Source of the DNA: Acidobacteriaceae bacterium
GTDB lineage: Bacteria > Acidobacteriota > Terriglobia > Terriglobales > Acidobacteriaceae
NCBI GenBank assembly: GCA_027364815.1
Contig: DAHXOQ010000009.1
Coordinates: forward strand, 1-24,818
DNA length: 24,818 nt
Direction of reading: 5' to 3'
Below are positions 1 through 8,912 of the stretch, piece after piece. Position 1 is the first letter of the stretch. Every line of letters starts with the position of its first letter. Both the position numbers and the translations under genes were made by a program. Below the pieces are notes generated by a model. It had not been told where the DNA came from, searched no databases, and saw only the letters and a program-made list of their open reading frames with translations.

Positions 1-727
1 GATAGAGCGCGCTGGGACCGCTGACGAGAATCACGCGTGCGCCACGGCTCTGCGCGGCCTCGGCAAGAGCGTAACCCATTTTGCCGCTGGAACGGTTGCC
101 AATGAAGCGAACGGGGTCGAGTGCCTCGCGGGTTCCTCCTGCGGTGACGAGCAGAACTTCGCCGGCGAGATCGTGACGGCGGCCGAGAGCGCCGAGGACT
201 GCGTTGGCGATCTCTTCAGGATCTGCAAGGCGGCCGACGCCGACCATTCCGCAGGCGAGTGCGCCTTCGCTCGGTTCAATGACACGAACGCCGCGCTCTT
301 TGAGAATCGCAAGGTTGGCCTGGGTTGCCGGATGCTCCCACATTTGAACATTCATGGCCGGCGCGACAAGAACAGGTGCGCGCGTGGCGAGGTAGAGCGT
401 GGAGAGAAGATCGTCGGCAACACCGTGTGCGAGTTTGGCAATGATGTTAGCGGTGGCTGGAGCGATGACGAAAGCGTCGGCCCAGAGAGCCTCGCTGATG
501 TGCTCGATTCCTGTTCCTGTGCCGCTGTCACTCTGGACGCCCTCTTCCCAGAGAGTGGTGCGGACCGGGTGCCCGGTGAGCGCGGAGAAAGTGAGCGGCT
601 GAATGAAGCGCGTGGCGGAATCGGTCATGACGACGCGCACGTCGAGAGCCTGACGCTGCAGGGCGCGAACCAATTCAGCTGCCTTGTAAGCAGCAATGCC
701 TCCGGAGACTCCAACGAGAACCTTCAT
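1..727 (-). CDS. coaBC: Bifunctional phosphopantothenoylcysteine decarboxylase / phosphopantothenate-cysteine ligase (partial)
   Basis: Two consecutive steps of coenzyme A synthesis: CoaB joins cysteine to 4'-phosphopantothenate and the FMN-dependent CoaC domain decarboxylates the product. I translated it from the minus strand; 242 codons are visible and the C-terminal part of CoaB runs off the left edge. Visible CoaC signatures are the N-terminal flavin-site GGIAAYKAAEL (9-19), the catalytic-type His76 in EHISEA, the PAMN-x-x-MW motif (124-130) and the active-site Cys159 in CGMVGVGR. The CoaB domain begins near residue 190 with VTAGGTRE followed by DPVRFIGNRSSGKMG. The ATG at 727 gives the standard family N-terminus but has no obvious Shine-Dalgarno. 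It lies downstream of rpoZ, as in many bacteria, but a terminator-like hairpin lies between them. Confidence 0.96.
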   Translation of the reverse strand, partial: MKVLVGVSGGIAAYKAAELVRALQRQALDVRVVMTDSATRFIQPLTFSALTGHPVRTTLWEEGVQSDSGTGTGIEHISEALWADAFVIAPATANIIAKLAHGVADDLLSTLYLATRAPVLVAPAMNVQMWEHPATQANLAILKERGVRVIEPSEGALACGMVGVGRLADPEEIANAVLGALGRRHDLAGEVLLVTAGGTREALDPVRFIGNRSSGKMGYALAEAAQSRGARVILVSGPSALY

Positions 728-796
728 GGATTGATTGTAAATTGAGTGGAGGTCTTTGGGGAGTTGAAGATTTTTGGTGATTTCAGGATTGTTTTG

Positions 797-834
797 AGCG
801 AAAAAGAAGCGACGTGCGCATTGGAGCGCACGTC
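797..834 (-). terminator. Intrinsic terminator after rpoZ
   Basis: The arms GACGTGCGC (811-819) and GCGCACGTC (826-834) form a perfect 9-bp stem with a 6-nt loop. Read on the minus strand, the stem is followed within a few bases by a T-rich run (CTTCTTTTTC). This fits a rho-independent terminator for the gmk-rpoZ transcript. It would at least reduce read-through into coaBC. Confidence 0.7.
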
Positions 835-872
835 TGATGCAGCGTGTAAGAGTGAAAAATCACCTATGCAGT

Positions 873-1103
873 TCAGCCAGCAAGCAAGGCGATGCCAGTA
901 TCAGCAACCGGTGGTTTGATGACCGGGACGTCAGTCTTGACGTAGGAGATTTTGCCGGCGGCAATCTCGTCCTGCGCCATCTTGCAGGGTTTGTTGGAGC
1001 GCGAGTTGACAAGCGCGTTGGAGCCGCTTTGCAGTTGACGTGCGCGACGGGCTGCAACAAGCACTTTGCGATAGTTGGAATCAAAGCTGGTTTCAATCGT
1101 CAT
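873..1103 (-). CDS. rpoZ: DNA-directed RNA polymerase omega subunit
   Basis: Small RNA polymerase subunit that helps beta-prime fold and assemble. The 76-residue product has the family core: the RKVLVAARRARQLQSG helix (residues 12-27) followed by the KPCKMAQDEIAAGKISY segment (38-54), equivalent to the usual 'KP..A..EIA.GK' region. I chose the ATG at 1103 rather than one 5 codons upstream because AGGAGG lies 6-7 bases before it and the upstream ATG would overlap that ribosome site. The start overlaps the end of gmk by 11 bp, so the two are probably translationally coupled. Usual omega lengths are 70-100 residues. Position between gmk and coaBC supports the call. Confidence 0.93.
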   Translation of the reverse strand: MTIETSFDSNYRKVLVAARRARQLQSGSNALVNSRSNKPCKMAQDEIAAGKISYVKTDVPVIKPPVADTGIALLAG

Positions 1104-1833
1104 CGGTGTCCTCCTCAAAGTTTAAAAACTGCTGGCCGCTAGGGTTTTCAATCCCAAATGCTTCCAGTACGGGCTGCAACCGCTCGCGCGAGTTGGCCTG
1201 CTTGCAAGCCGCTGCAATCTCAAGCACGCGTGTGGCGCGCAGCGGAATCTCCTGACCGCAACGGTAGTAGCGCTCACTCAAGATGATGGCCTCGAGTTGG
1301 GCTACGGTACGGTCTAAAACGTCGTTGACAAGAATATAACCGTAATCGCGATAATTCTCAATCTCGTTGCTGGCCTCACTGAGCCGGAGGTAGAGCACGG
1401 ACTCGTTAATGTGGCCCTCAGCGCGGCTGCGATTGCGCAAACGGGTGCGCAGAACCTTGGGATTGGGCGGCAGAACAAAAATGCTGACCGCCTCAGGCAT
1501 TGCCTTGCGCACCTGAGCCGCGCCTTGCACGTCAATGTCGAGCAGCATATCCCGGCCAGATGCCGCGGCCGCTTCAAGGGAGCGGCGCGCTGTTCCGTAG
1601 TAGTTGCCAAAGACCTCAGCGTACTCAAGAAATTCTCCGGCATCGCGCATGCGCTCAAATTCGTCACGCGTGGTGAAGTGGTACTCACGGCCATCCTGCT
1701 CAGAACCTCGGGGTGCGCGGGTGGTCCAGGAGACGGAGAATTCAATACCCGTGAGTTGCTTGCGCACTTCACTGACCAGAGTACTTTTTCCCGAGCCCGA
1801 TGGCGCCGAGATGATGAAGAGAATACCTGCCAC
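1093..1833 (-). CDS. gmk: Guanylate kinase
   Basis: Phosphorylates GMP to GDP with ATP in the cytoplasm. The P-loop APSGSGKST (10-18) follows the start. The GMP-binding guanylate kinase signature lies at 37-53 (WTTRAP, then DGREYHF), and FLEYAEVFGNYYGT (69-82) and the DIDVQGA segment are also typical. The start is a GTG with a modest AAAGG upstream; it gives the normal short N-terminus before the P-loop. At 246 residues it is about 40 longer than the common 205-residue enzyme. The excess is a C-terminal tail ending in the acidic run EEDTDDD, whose function is unknown. It overlaps rpoZ by 11 bp and sits after yicC in the conserved core cluster. Confidence 0.96.
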   Translation of the reverse strand: MAGILFIISAPSGSGKSTLVSEVRKQLTGIEFSVSWTTRAPRGSEQDGREYHFTTRDEFERMRDAGEFLEYAEVFGNYYGTARRSLEAAAASGRDMLLDIDVQGAAQVRKAMPEAVSIFVLPPNPKVLRTRLRNRSRAEGHINESVLYLRLSEASNEIENYRDYGYILVNDVLDRTVAQLEAIILSERYYRCGQEIPLRATRVLEIAAACKQANSRERLQPVLEAFGIENPSGQQFLNFEEDTDDD

Positions 1834-1939
1834 GCGTACCTTTCATTTCTTGCAATGTTGAAAATCAATTCAGCTTAAGGGTTCTTTCATACAACAAAAA
1901 CATTAAAGACCTGCCGCTGGCAACTTTTTTGCGGATCAA

Positions 1940-2839
1940 TCACTCCGCATTTTGAACCTGCTCACGCGCTTTTTCAATTTCTGCCTTCATGGAGAGGCCG
2001 AGTTCAGTGATGCGCGTGCCTTTGCCGCCCGCGCCGCCGGTTTTGGAGAGAAGCGTGTTGGCCTCACGATTCATCTCCTGCAAAAGGAAGTCGAGCTTTT
2101 TGCCGGCTTCTCCGCCAGCGGTGAGAATCTCGCGGAAGTGGCCAATGTGGGTAGTCAACCGCTCCATTTCTTCATCGACGTCGCTGCGCTCGACGAGTAC
2201 TGCAACTTCTTCAAGGACGCGCTGGCGGTCGAAGGTTGAGCCTACGGCTGCGGTGAGGCGATCCATAAGGCGGGCCTGGTAGCGGGATTCGACCTCAGGA
2301 CGGATTTCAGCGACACCTGCGACGGCAATGGTGAGGCGATCCATAGTTGCGTTGAGGTTCTCTTCGAGCGATGCGCCTTCACGGGCGCGCATGGATTTGA
2401 ACTCGGCGATCAGTGGTGAGATGGATTCGCGCACACTGGCTTCAAGCGCGACCAAATCTTCATCGGAATTGGTGCGCGAGTCGGCGTCGAAGATACCCGA
2501 TTGACGAAAGATGACATTGAGGTCAGGTTCTCCGGCGAGCGCAAACTCCTCCCGCGCGGCGCGAAAGGATTCAACGTAGGCGGCGACGAGCTCACGATTG
2601 TAGCCCGTGCGCTGTTGATTCTGGCGATCGATCTGGAGGGTGAGATCAATGTGGCCTCTCAAGAGATTTTCCTTGAGAATGCGGCGCAGTTCCATCTCCA
2701 GCGCGTCGAGGCCCGAGGGCATGCGCAACTGAAGATCGAGAAAACGATGATTGACGCCCTTGAGGCTGAGCACATACGAAAGCCGCTCATTTACGCGAAC
2801 TTGCGAACGGGCAAAAGCTGTCATTGAATGAATCGCCAC
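1940..2839 (-). CDS. yicC: YicC-family endoribonuclease
   Basis: YicC/YloC proteins are reported endoribonucleases of the cytoplasm. The product starts VAIHSMTAFARS, matching the family's 'SMTGFGR' beginning. It carries the N-terminal VNHRFLDLQLRMP segment and ends with the DUF1732-type LDFLLQEMNREANTLLSK and EIEKAREQVQNAE. I chose a GTG start at 2839, 7 codons downstream of an in-frame TTG, because AAAGGAAG lies just upstream of the GTG. This gives 299 residues, near the usual 290. An extra TGGAGGKGT insertion precedes the final helix, where most relatives have a shorter loop. It lies 106 bp before gmk and 49 bp after the ABC exporter, so it is probably in one operon with the exporter. Confidence 0.93.
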   Translation of the reverse strand: MAIHSMTAFARSQVRVNERLSYVLSLKGVNHRFLDLQLRMPSGLDALEMELRRILKENLLRGHIDLTLQIDRQNQQRTGYNRELVAAYVESFRAAREEFALAGEPDLNVIFRQSGIFDADSRTNSDEDLVALEASVRESISPLIAEFKSMRAREGASLEENLNATMDRLTIAVAGVAEIRPEVESRYQARLMDRLTAAVGSTFDRQRVLEEVAVLVERSDVDEEMERLTTHIGHFREILTAGGEAGKKLDFLLQEMNREANTLLSKTGGAGGKGTRITELGLSMKAEIEKAREQVQNAE

Positions 2840-2888
2840 CGGGTTCTTCCTTTCCAAAATCGTAGACTTTCCTTCAGCAACTGTTGAA

Positions 2889-4733
2889 TTACTCGCTCAC
2901 GTCATCGGAATGCGCATCCGGCATACTTATGAATTGCAATTGATGGAGGCGCTGATAGGTAGCCGAGGTGTTGAGCAGCTCGTCGTGGGTGCCGATGTCG
3001 GTGATACGGCCATCCTCAAGAACGACAATACGATTGGCACGCCGGACGGTAGAAAGACGATGCGCGATGACGACGACGGTACGGCTCTGCATGAGATTTG
3101 AGAGAGCGGCCTGAACAAGCGCTTCGCTCTCGGCATCGAGCGCCGATGTGGCTTCGTCAAGGACTAGCACGGGGGAATTCTTGAGGATGGAGCGTGCGAT
3201 GGCCATGCGTTGACGCTCGACGCCGGAGAGACGGAAGCCTTTTTCGCCGCTCTCTGTCGCATAACCTTGCGGCATACGCAGAATGAAATCGTGCGCGAGC
3301 GCTGCCTTGGCCGCGGCAATCACTTTTTCCATCGGCGCATCGGGCTGACCGTAGGCGATGTTGTTGCGCACCGTGTCGTTGAAGAGAATTGTCTCCTGCG
3401 TAACCTGGCCAATCTGGCGTCGCAGCGAGCTCAGGGATGCGGTTCGCAGGTCAATGCCGTCGATGAGGATGCGGCCAGAGCTGACGTCATAGAAGCGCGG
3501 AATCAGATTGACGAGAGTGCTTTTGCCTGCACCGCTGGGGCCGACGAGAGCAAGCACTTCGCCAACTTTAACTTCAAGGTTGATCTCGTGGAGGATCTCG
3601 CGCTCACCTTCGTCGGTGGAGTATGCGAAGTTCACATTTTCAAAGCGGATGGAATCATGAAATGGCTTGATGGTGCGCGCGTTGTGCATCTCTAAAACGT
3701 CGTCTTCAACGTCGAGGAATCCGAAGATGGATGACGAGGCGCCCATGGCCTGTTGAAAGCTGTTGTAGAAAAATGCGAATTTGCGAACCGGGTCGTAGAG
3801 CTTGAAGAGCGCAATGATGAAAGTAATGAAGACCGCAGCGGTCATGCGATTGTGGAGAATCTCGTTGCGCCCGATCCAGAGTAATAATGCGATGGCGATG
3901 GAGCCGATGGTGTCCATGAGGGGCGAGCTGATGGACTGAACACGAACGCTGTGCAAGTTGGCTTTGAAAAGTCGGTTGGCTGCGGATTTGAAGCGGCTTA
4001 TTTCGCCGAGCTCGTTGCTGAAGGCTTTGACAATGCGGTTGCCGGTGACGGTCTCGTGGAGAATGTTCTGAATTTCGGCGAGCTTATCCTGGCCGGTGCG
4101 GGTACGGGTGCGAACCTCGCGGCCGATGCGGCGTGAAGAGGTAATGACAACTGGGACGAAGAGCAGCAGGGCCCAACTGAGCCGGCCACCGAGAAAGATG
4201 ACAACAGCCGCGGTGAAGATGAAGGTGAAGAACTGTTGCAGGAATTCACCGAAGACGGAGCTGACAGCGAGCTGAGTACGCTCAACGTCGTTAATCAATG
4301 TGGAGAGGATAGAGCCAGTGGGATGGCGATGGAAGAAGCTGGTGGAGCGGCGGACGATGGTCTCGTAAAGATGATTGCGCAGATCGGTGATGGTGCCGAA
4401 GCCTGCGTAATTGACCAGATAGGTGCCGAAGTAATCGCAGATGCCTTTGATGACCGTTGAGACAATGAGCGCGAAAGCAACGACGCCCCATGCGTTGTGA
4501 ATGCGATGCGGCACAAAATTGTGCAGATCAAATTGGAACTGCGGTGGCGCCATGGGGAAGAGCGGTAGTTTATTGGTTTGGTTTTGTGGATTGAGCACCA
4601 CGCTGAGTATGGGAACAAAAATCACCATGCGCAAGGCTTCAAAGAGGCCGACAAGGGCAAGCAGAATAACGCCGGGGATTGCCTGCAGCAAGTAGGGTAG
4701 GCCGTAACGCATGAGCCGGAAGAAACGTTTCAT
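2889..4733 (-). CDS. MsbA-like ABC exporter (fused membrane and ATPase domains)
   Basis: Half-transporter of the type that works as a homodimer and flips lipids or lipid-linked molecules across the inner membrane. Residues 1-330 hold about six membrane helices. The C-terminal ATPase has Walker A GPSGAGKST, Walker B VLVLDEATSALD and the switch histidine in VVVIAHRLSTV. The signature motif reads LSGVE (502-506) instead of the usual LSGGQ or LSGGE; all other ATPase motifs are intact. Length (614) is normal for MsbA (about 580-600). A glycosyltransferase gene lies 161 bp upstream and the core yicC-gmk cluster follows, which suggests an envelope lipid or glycolipid role. The substrate cannot be told from sequence alone, so I give no msbA symbol. 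Confidence 0.92.
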   Translation of the reverse strand: MKRFFRLMRYGLPYLLQAIPGVILLALVGLFEALRMVIFVPILSVVLNPQNQTNKLPLFPMAPPQFQFDLHNFVPHRIHNAWGVVAFALIVSTVIKGICDYFGTYLVNYAGFGTITDLRNHLYETIVRRSTSFFHRHPTGSILSTLINDVERTQLAVSSVFGEFLQQFFTFIFTAAVVIFLGGRLSWALLLFVPVVITSSRRIGREVRTRTRTGQDKLAEIQNILHETVTGNRIVKAFSNELGEISRFKSAANRLFKANLHSVRVQSISSPLMDTIGSIAIALLLWIGRNEILHNRMTAAVFITFIIALFKLYDPVRKFAFFYNSFQQAMGASSSIFGFLDVEDDVLEMHNARTIKPFHDSIRFENVNFAYSTDEGEREILHEINLEVKVGEVLALVGPSGAGKSTLVNLIPRFYDVSSGRILIDGIDLRTASLSSLRRQIGQVTQETILFNDTVRNNIAYGQPDAPMEKVIAAAKAALAHDFILRMPQGYATESGEKGFRLSGVERQRMAIARSILKNSPVLVLDEATSALDAESEALVQAALSNLMQSRTVVVIAHRLSTVRRANRIVVLEDGRITDIGTHDELLNTSATYQRLHQLQFISMPDAHSDDVSE

Positions 4734-4894
4734 CGGGCGTTTGCCGCCTCTCGGCGCCGCGAGATGGAGAAAAGGCTCAAAGTCCCGCCGGCAAATTCGC
4801 GCAAATGATTCATCGGTCTATTTTATCCGGGCAGGGTGGGCGGAAGAAGAAATTGATTTGAGAGCAGGATTCAGAAGCTTCTCTCAAGTGCAGG

Positions 4895-6070
4895 TCAGTG
4901 ATTCCCACTTGCAATGATGGAGGAATAAAAATCGCAATAGGCGCTCACAATTTCGGATTCATTGAAGCGCAAGATATTTTTGAGGCCGGCAATAATGAGC
5001 GCTTCGCGATTCCTGAGTCCCTTGTCGATGAGTGCTGCGGCCTCTGCCGGGTTAACCGGGTCAACCAGAATTGCAGCTTGCCGGTCATAATGATCACCTG
5101 CACCAGCAACCTCATTCATCGGAGGGCGCGCCGTCGTGATGACTGGGCAACCGCAAGCCTGCGCTTCAACAATGGGCCAGCCGAAACCTTCCTCAAGCGA
5201 TGGAAAAAGCAACGCGAGCGCGTGACTGTAGAGCGATTGCAGCTCTTCACTGCTCATTGCACCTAGCTCGATGACCCACTCATCGAGATTCTGCTCACTC
5301 ACAAACTCACGCATCGCGCGGGTCCAAGTTTTCCCGGCCATAATCAAACGCACATTTTCAAAAGCGGGGTAGTTGCGGAGTTCCGCGTAGATTTTGATTG
5401 CGCCAAGCCGATTTTTGTACCACTGATTGCCGCCGACGTGCAGAAGATAGGGTGCGCCGATGTTCAATGCGCTTAGGGCATTGCGTCCAGCGCCATCAAA
5501 TTGAGGTTTTGCGGCAGAAGGCTGAAAGGGCCAGTTGAGCGCATTGAATATCACGCGAATGTTTTTGCTGGACGAGGCTTTTGCCGCATTGTTGATTAAA
5601 GTGACCAGATCGTGCGCGGTTTTCTCACTGACGCAAGCAACATTGTGCGCGTGAACCAATCCATTCAGTATCCAGCGCTGCAGAATGCGCCCTGACCAAC
5701 CGGTTTTTGCTTGAGGAAACTCACCGAATGCAGCACGAACAGCGAGCAGATCGTGGCAGGTGATGAGTGCAGGGCGGCTGCCGGCGGCTTTCAAGTACAT
5801 GGAGTTCGAGTGGTCCACAACGTGAATCAGATCAAAGCTGAAAGCCAAGATGCGTAATTTTGGCGGAAAGAGAAAAAATTTATCCAAGTAGCCAAGATAT
5901 TTCCGGATGGTGTTGAATTTTCCAAAAGTCAGGCGTGAGAAAAACGGCGTGGGACGCGTGACCAGCACAGTATGACCGCGCCTGGTCAGAGCTTGCTCCA
6001 GCCAATTCGCATAACGCTGCATACTTTGCTGTGCGTCGGGCTCGTAGTTGGCAACAAGAAGAATGCGCAT
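4895..6070 (-). CDS. Glycosyltransferase, group 4 (GT-B fold)
   Basis: Probable retaining sugar transferase acting on a cell-envelope or polysaccharide acceptor from a nucleotide sugar. The N-terminal Rossmann half starts MRILLVANY and has a conserved-looking TCHDLLAVRAAFGE stretch at 104-117. The C-terminal donor half begins near 207 with PYLLHVGGNQWYKN. It has the EX7E motif (E294 and E302) in PSLEEGFGWPIVEA, followed by GCPVITT. Length 391 is typical of GT4. No signal peptide or membrane segment is evident, so it is likely cytoplasmic or peripheral. The ribosome site before the ATG at 6070 is weak. It is followed on the same strand by the MsbA-like exporter. Acceptor and donor are unknown. 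Confidence 0.9.
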   Translation of the reverse strand: MRILLVANYEPDAQQSMQRYANWLEQALTRRGHTVLVTRPTPFFSRLTFGKFNTIRKYLGYLDKFFLFPPKLRILAFSFDLIHVVDHSNSMYLKAAGSRPALITCHDLLAVRAAFGEFPQAKTGWSGRILQRWILNGLVHAHNVACVSEKTAHDLVTLINNAAKASSSKNIRVIFNALNWPFQPSAAKPQFDGAGRNALSALNIGAPYLLHVGGNQWYKNRLGAIKIYAELRNYPAFENVRLIMAGKTWTRAMREFVSEQNLDEWVIELGAMSSEELQSLYSHALALLFPSLEEGFGWPIVEAQACGCPVITTARPPMNEVAGAGDHYDRQAAILVDPVNPAEAAALIDKGLRNREALIIAGLKNILRFNESEIVSAYCDFYSSIIASGNH

Positions 6071-6135
6071 GGAAGTGTGCCCAATAGAGCAGAGACTACA
6101 CTAGTCCCTTATCCCTAGTGCCCAATCCCTGCTGT

Positions 6136-8301
6136 TCAGTATCTTTTCAACTCTACCATCGCCTGCAGAATCGTCTCCGGTTGCGGCAGAATCACATCTT
6201 CTAGAATGGGTTGGTAAGCAACAAATGTGTCCATGGCGGCAACACGCTTGACGGGTGCGTCGAGGTCTTCAAAAAGCTCATCGCTGATGCGCGCGGCAAT
6301 TTCCGCGCCGTAGCCCCAACTCAGCATGTCTTCATGCGCGATGATGACACGGCTGGTTTTGCGAACTGAAGTGGCGATGGCCTCCCAGTCGTAAGGACTC
6401 AGCGAGCGCAGATCGATAATCTCGACGTCGATGCCATGCTCGCGTTCGGCGCGTTGTGCGGCTTGCAATGCACGCGGAACCAGTGCGCCATAAGTGACGA
6501 GGGTCATGTCATTGCCTTCGCGCACGATCTTGGCTTTGCCGAATGGAATCATGTAATCGGGGCCGGGATATGGCGCGCGGCCGTAGGTTTCACGATAGAG
6601 GCGCTTGTGCTCAAGGAAGAGCACGGGGTCAGCAGAGCGGATGGCAGTGCGCAAAAGTCCGTTGGCGTCGAGCGCGTTCGATGGGAAGATAATACGCAAG
6701 CCCGGGATGTGCGTGAATATGGATTCGCCTGACTGCGAGTGATAGATGGAGCCGCCGGTCAGGTAGCCACCGATGGGCACGCGAATGACGACAGGCGCGT
6801 CCCAGGTGCCGTTGGAGCGCCAGCGCATGAGCGAGAGCTCATTGCGGATTTGATGCATGGCGGGCCAGATGTAATCAAAGAATTGAATTTCAACGACTGG
6901 CTTGATGCCACGCACAGCATAGCCGACGGCACGACCGACGATGTTCGCTTCAGCTAGCGGTGAGTTGAAAACGCGATCCTTGCCGAACTCGCGCTGCAGT
7001 CCGGCGGTGAGTTTGAAGACGCCGCCTTTGCCTTTGATTTCTTTCAGCGTCTCTTCGCGGCTGGCGTCAGCGACGTCCTCGCCATAGATGAGGATGCGCG
7101 GATCGCGGCGGAGTTCATCTCTGAGGCAGAGGTTGATGAGATCGGCCATAGTGCGAGCGTGGCCGGTGGATTGCGGTTCGCTTTGAAGTGATTCCGAAGT
7201 TGGGTTCAGGTCCTCGGAGTAAACGTGTTTGAGGATACTCGAAATTTCCGGCAGCGCTGCGGCCAATGCGCGCTCAGAAGCAGCTTCAACTTCGGCATGA
7301 ACTTTGTGCTCAAGCGCGGTGATCTCTTCAGCGGTCAGAATGCCTTCACGCAGAAGGCGCATCTGCAATTTTTGAATTGGATCGCGCATGGCCTCGGCTT
7401 CACGCTCGGCCACAGGACGGTAGAGCTTTTCGTCGTCAGAGAGCGAATGCGAGTAGGGGCGAACACAATGCGCGTGCACAAAAGCCGGCCCATGACCTGC
7501 GCGGCAATATGCGACGGCCTCTTCAAAGCAGTTGAGACTGGCCTCGGCATCGGTGCCATCGACCTCAGCAAAATGGAAGTTCGGGAAGTTGCGCACCAGG
7601 TTACTGATGTTGCCGCCCGGCGTGTTGATTTCAACCGGCGTGGAGATTGCATAGCCGTTGTCCTCAATGCAAAAGAGGACGGGAAGTTTTTTGTTTGAGG
7701 CCGTGTTGAGCGCCTCCCAAAACTCGCCTTGAGAAGTTGAACCTTCGCCAACCGAGGTGAAGACAACCTCATCGCCATGGAAGCTCACATCCTTAAAGCG
7801 GCGGTAATCAAAACTATTGCCCTCGGGAATAGCGGCCGTCTCAGGATGCCTGGAGAAATAGCGGCCGGCCTCAGCGCAGCCCACGCTGTGGAGAAGCTGC
7901 GTGGTGGTTGAAGAAGAGGTACTGATGATGTGGAGTTTGGGGCTGCTCCAATGCGTAGGCATCTGACGACCGCCGCTAAAGGGATCGTCCGATGCACCGA
8001 CAGACTGAAGGAGCATCTCATCCGCCGTTAAGCCATTGGCCAGGCAAAGTGCGCGGTCACGATAGTAGGGGACGAACCAATCGTAGCCCGGACGCATGGA
8101 GAGGCCCGCGGCAACTCCTATTGCCTCATGCCCGGCGCTACTGATCTGGAAGAAGATTTTCTGTTGGCGCTTGAGCATGATCTCGCGGTCATCAATTGTG
8201 CGCGAGAGGTACATGAGCCTGTAGAACTCGATCAGCTTTTCACGGCTTACACTTGGCTTCTTCTTGCCAGCATCAATCGAATTGGACACACTGGTAGCCA
8301 T
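6136..8301 (-). CDS. 2-oxoacid dehydrogenase E1, alpha and beta subunits fused
   Basis: Thiamine-diphosphate E1 component of a 2-oxoacid dehydrogenase complex, most like the branched-chain or acetoin/pyruvate type. It decarboxylates a 2-oxoacid and passes the acyl group to E2 lipoate. The alpha half (about 1-360) has the cofactor motif running from GEG (185-187) to EDN (213-215) and the RPYSHSLSDD loop (281-290) that is phosphorylated in mitochondrial E1. The beta half starts near 384 (TMADLINLCLRDEL), with YGEDVAD, FNSPLAEANIVG and LEHKRLYRE. The ATG at 8301 is preferred over an upstream one at 8358 because GGGAGG sits 5 bases before it; this gives 721 residues. No E2 or E3 gene is in the window, and the substrate is unassigned. 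Confidence 0.94.
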   Translation of the reverse strand: MATSVSNSIDAGKKKPSVSREKLIEFYRLMYLSRTIDDREIMLKRQQKIFFQISSAGHEAIGVAAGLSMRPGYDWFVPYYRDRALCLANGLTADEMLLQSVGASDDPFSGGRQMPTHWSSPKLHIISTSSSTTTQLLHSVGCAEAGRYFSRHPETAAIPEGNSFDYRRFKDVSFHGDEVVFTSVGEGSTSQGEFWEALNTASNKKLPVLFCIEDNGYAISTPVEINTPGGNISNLVRNFPNFHFAEVDGTDAEASLNCFEEAVAYCRAGHGPAFVHAHCVRPYSHSLSDDEKLYRPVAEREAEAMRDPIQKLQMRLLREGILTAEEITALEHKVHAEVEAASERALAAALPEISSILKHVYSEDLNPTSESLQSEPQSTGHARTMADLINLCLRDELRRDPRILIYGEDVADASREETLKEIKGKGGVFKLTAGLQREFGKDRVFNSPLAEANIVGRAVGYAVRGIKPVVEIQFFDYIWPAMHQIRNELSLMRWRSNGTWDAPVVIRVPIGGYLTGGSIYHSQSGESIFTHIPGLRIIFPSNALDANGLLRTAIRSADPVLFLEHKRLYRETYGRAPYPGPDYMIPFGKAKIVREGNDMTLVTYGALVPRALQAAQRAEREHGIDVEIIDLRSLSPYDWEAIATSVRKTSRVIIAHEDMLSWGYGAEIAARISDELFEDLDAPVKRVAAMDTFVAYQPILEDVILPQPETILQAMVELKRY

Positions 8302-8348
8302 CGACGCCTCCCGTCTGCTCTCGAAATCCAAGCAGACCACCAATGCAG

Positions 8349-8378
8349 ATTGTATCAACCAAACGAGACGCCTGGCAG
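8349..8378 (-). promoter_or_regulatory. Housekeeping-type promoter for the E1 gene
   Basis: On the minus strand CTGCCA (8373-8378, 4 of 6 to consensus) is separated by 18 bases from TACAAT (8349-8354, 5 of 6). The -10 is preceded by TGA, giving an extended TGn element. Predicted transcription start is near 8342, leaving a leader of about 40 bases with the GGGAGG ribosome site of the E1 gene. Confidence 0.55.
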
Positions 8379-8492
8379 TGAGTTTGAATAGAGATCTTTT
8401 GCAGGAGGAAAAGTGTGGAAATAGTGTCAGAAATTAAGACAAATTGCTCGCCGGATTGAGCGTTCAGCTTGCATTTGTTTATTTTCGATTGC

Positions 8493-8912
8493 TTACCAGA
8501 GCATAGGCTGCGGAGGCGGGGCCGGCTTTGGAGCTTCGCCGGCATAGATCATCCGCTCGCGGATGTTATGGGCTAGTTTTTCGACCTGGGCCAGAAGTCT
8601 GAAATCCTCCTCGGAGGCTTTCTGGTTTCCGCGCGCTTCGATGTGCTGCTTCAACCTGGCGGTCAACTCGACGAGCTTTGCAGAATCGTTGACCAGTTGC
8701 TTTTGCCGATTTGCATTGGCCCAGTTCGACATCTTTGCCTGCTGAGAGTGAGAGTTTGAATAATCGGTGGGCAGTGTACCAACGCGTTGACCGATCGGCT
8801 GTTGCATTTGACGTGGAGAGCCCACACCCTGCTGCGCAACGATGCAGAAATGGCTTAGAGCAAGACAAGACAAAACAGAAGCGTAAAGAATAAGTGAAGT
8901 GAGGCGGCTCAT
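8493..8912 (-). CDS. Exported protein of unknown function, paralogue of the gene before it
   Basis: Not a family I recognise. The 139-residue product begins with an uncleaved or Sec-type signal (hydrophobic 5-25, ending near VAQQ). A Gln/Ser-rich linker (about 28-60), a charged helical region (about 70-120) and a proline-rich tail (APKPAPPPQP) follow. The helical part shares an ungapped 36-residue stretch with the upstream gene, ending in VEKLAHNIRERM here and VEKLAHSLRQRI there. A strong AAGGAGG lies 6 bases before the ATG. The start overlaps the stop of the upstream gene by 4 bp, so the two are translationally coupled. It is probably periplasmic and helical. Confidence 0.8.
   Translation of the reverse strand: MSRLTSLILYASVLSCLALSHFCIVAQQGVGSPRQMQQPIGQRVGTLPTDYSNSHSQQAKMSNWANANRQKQLVNDSAKLVELTARLKQHIEARGNQKASEEDFRLLAQVEKLAHNIRERMIYAGEAPKPAPPPQPMLW

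Noticed and set aside
1314..1868. Long minus-strand frame inside gmk and similar antisense frames throughout
   Set aside because: They are alternative-frame shadows of genes with clear homologous motifs.
1918..1934. Sigma-54-like TGGCAAC-N4-TTGCG match on the plus strand
   Set aside because: Spacing fits, but it points into the antisense of yicC with no plus-strand gene after it; most likely chance.
6095..6120. Small inverted repeat around CACTAG...CTAGTG between the glycosyltransferase and E1 genes
   Set aside because: Six-base arms with no U tract; not a clear terminator or site.
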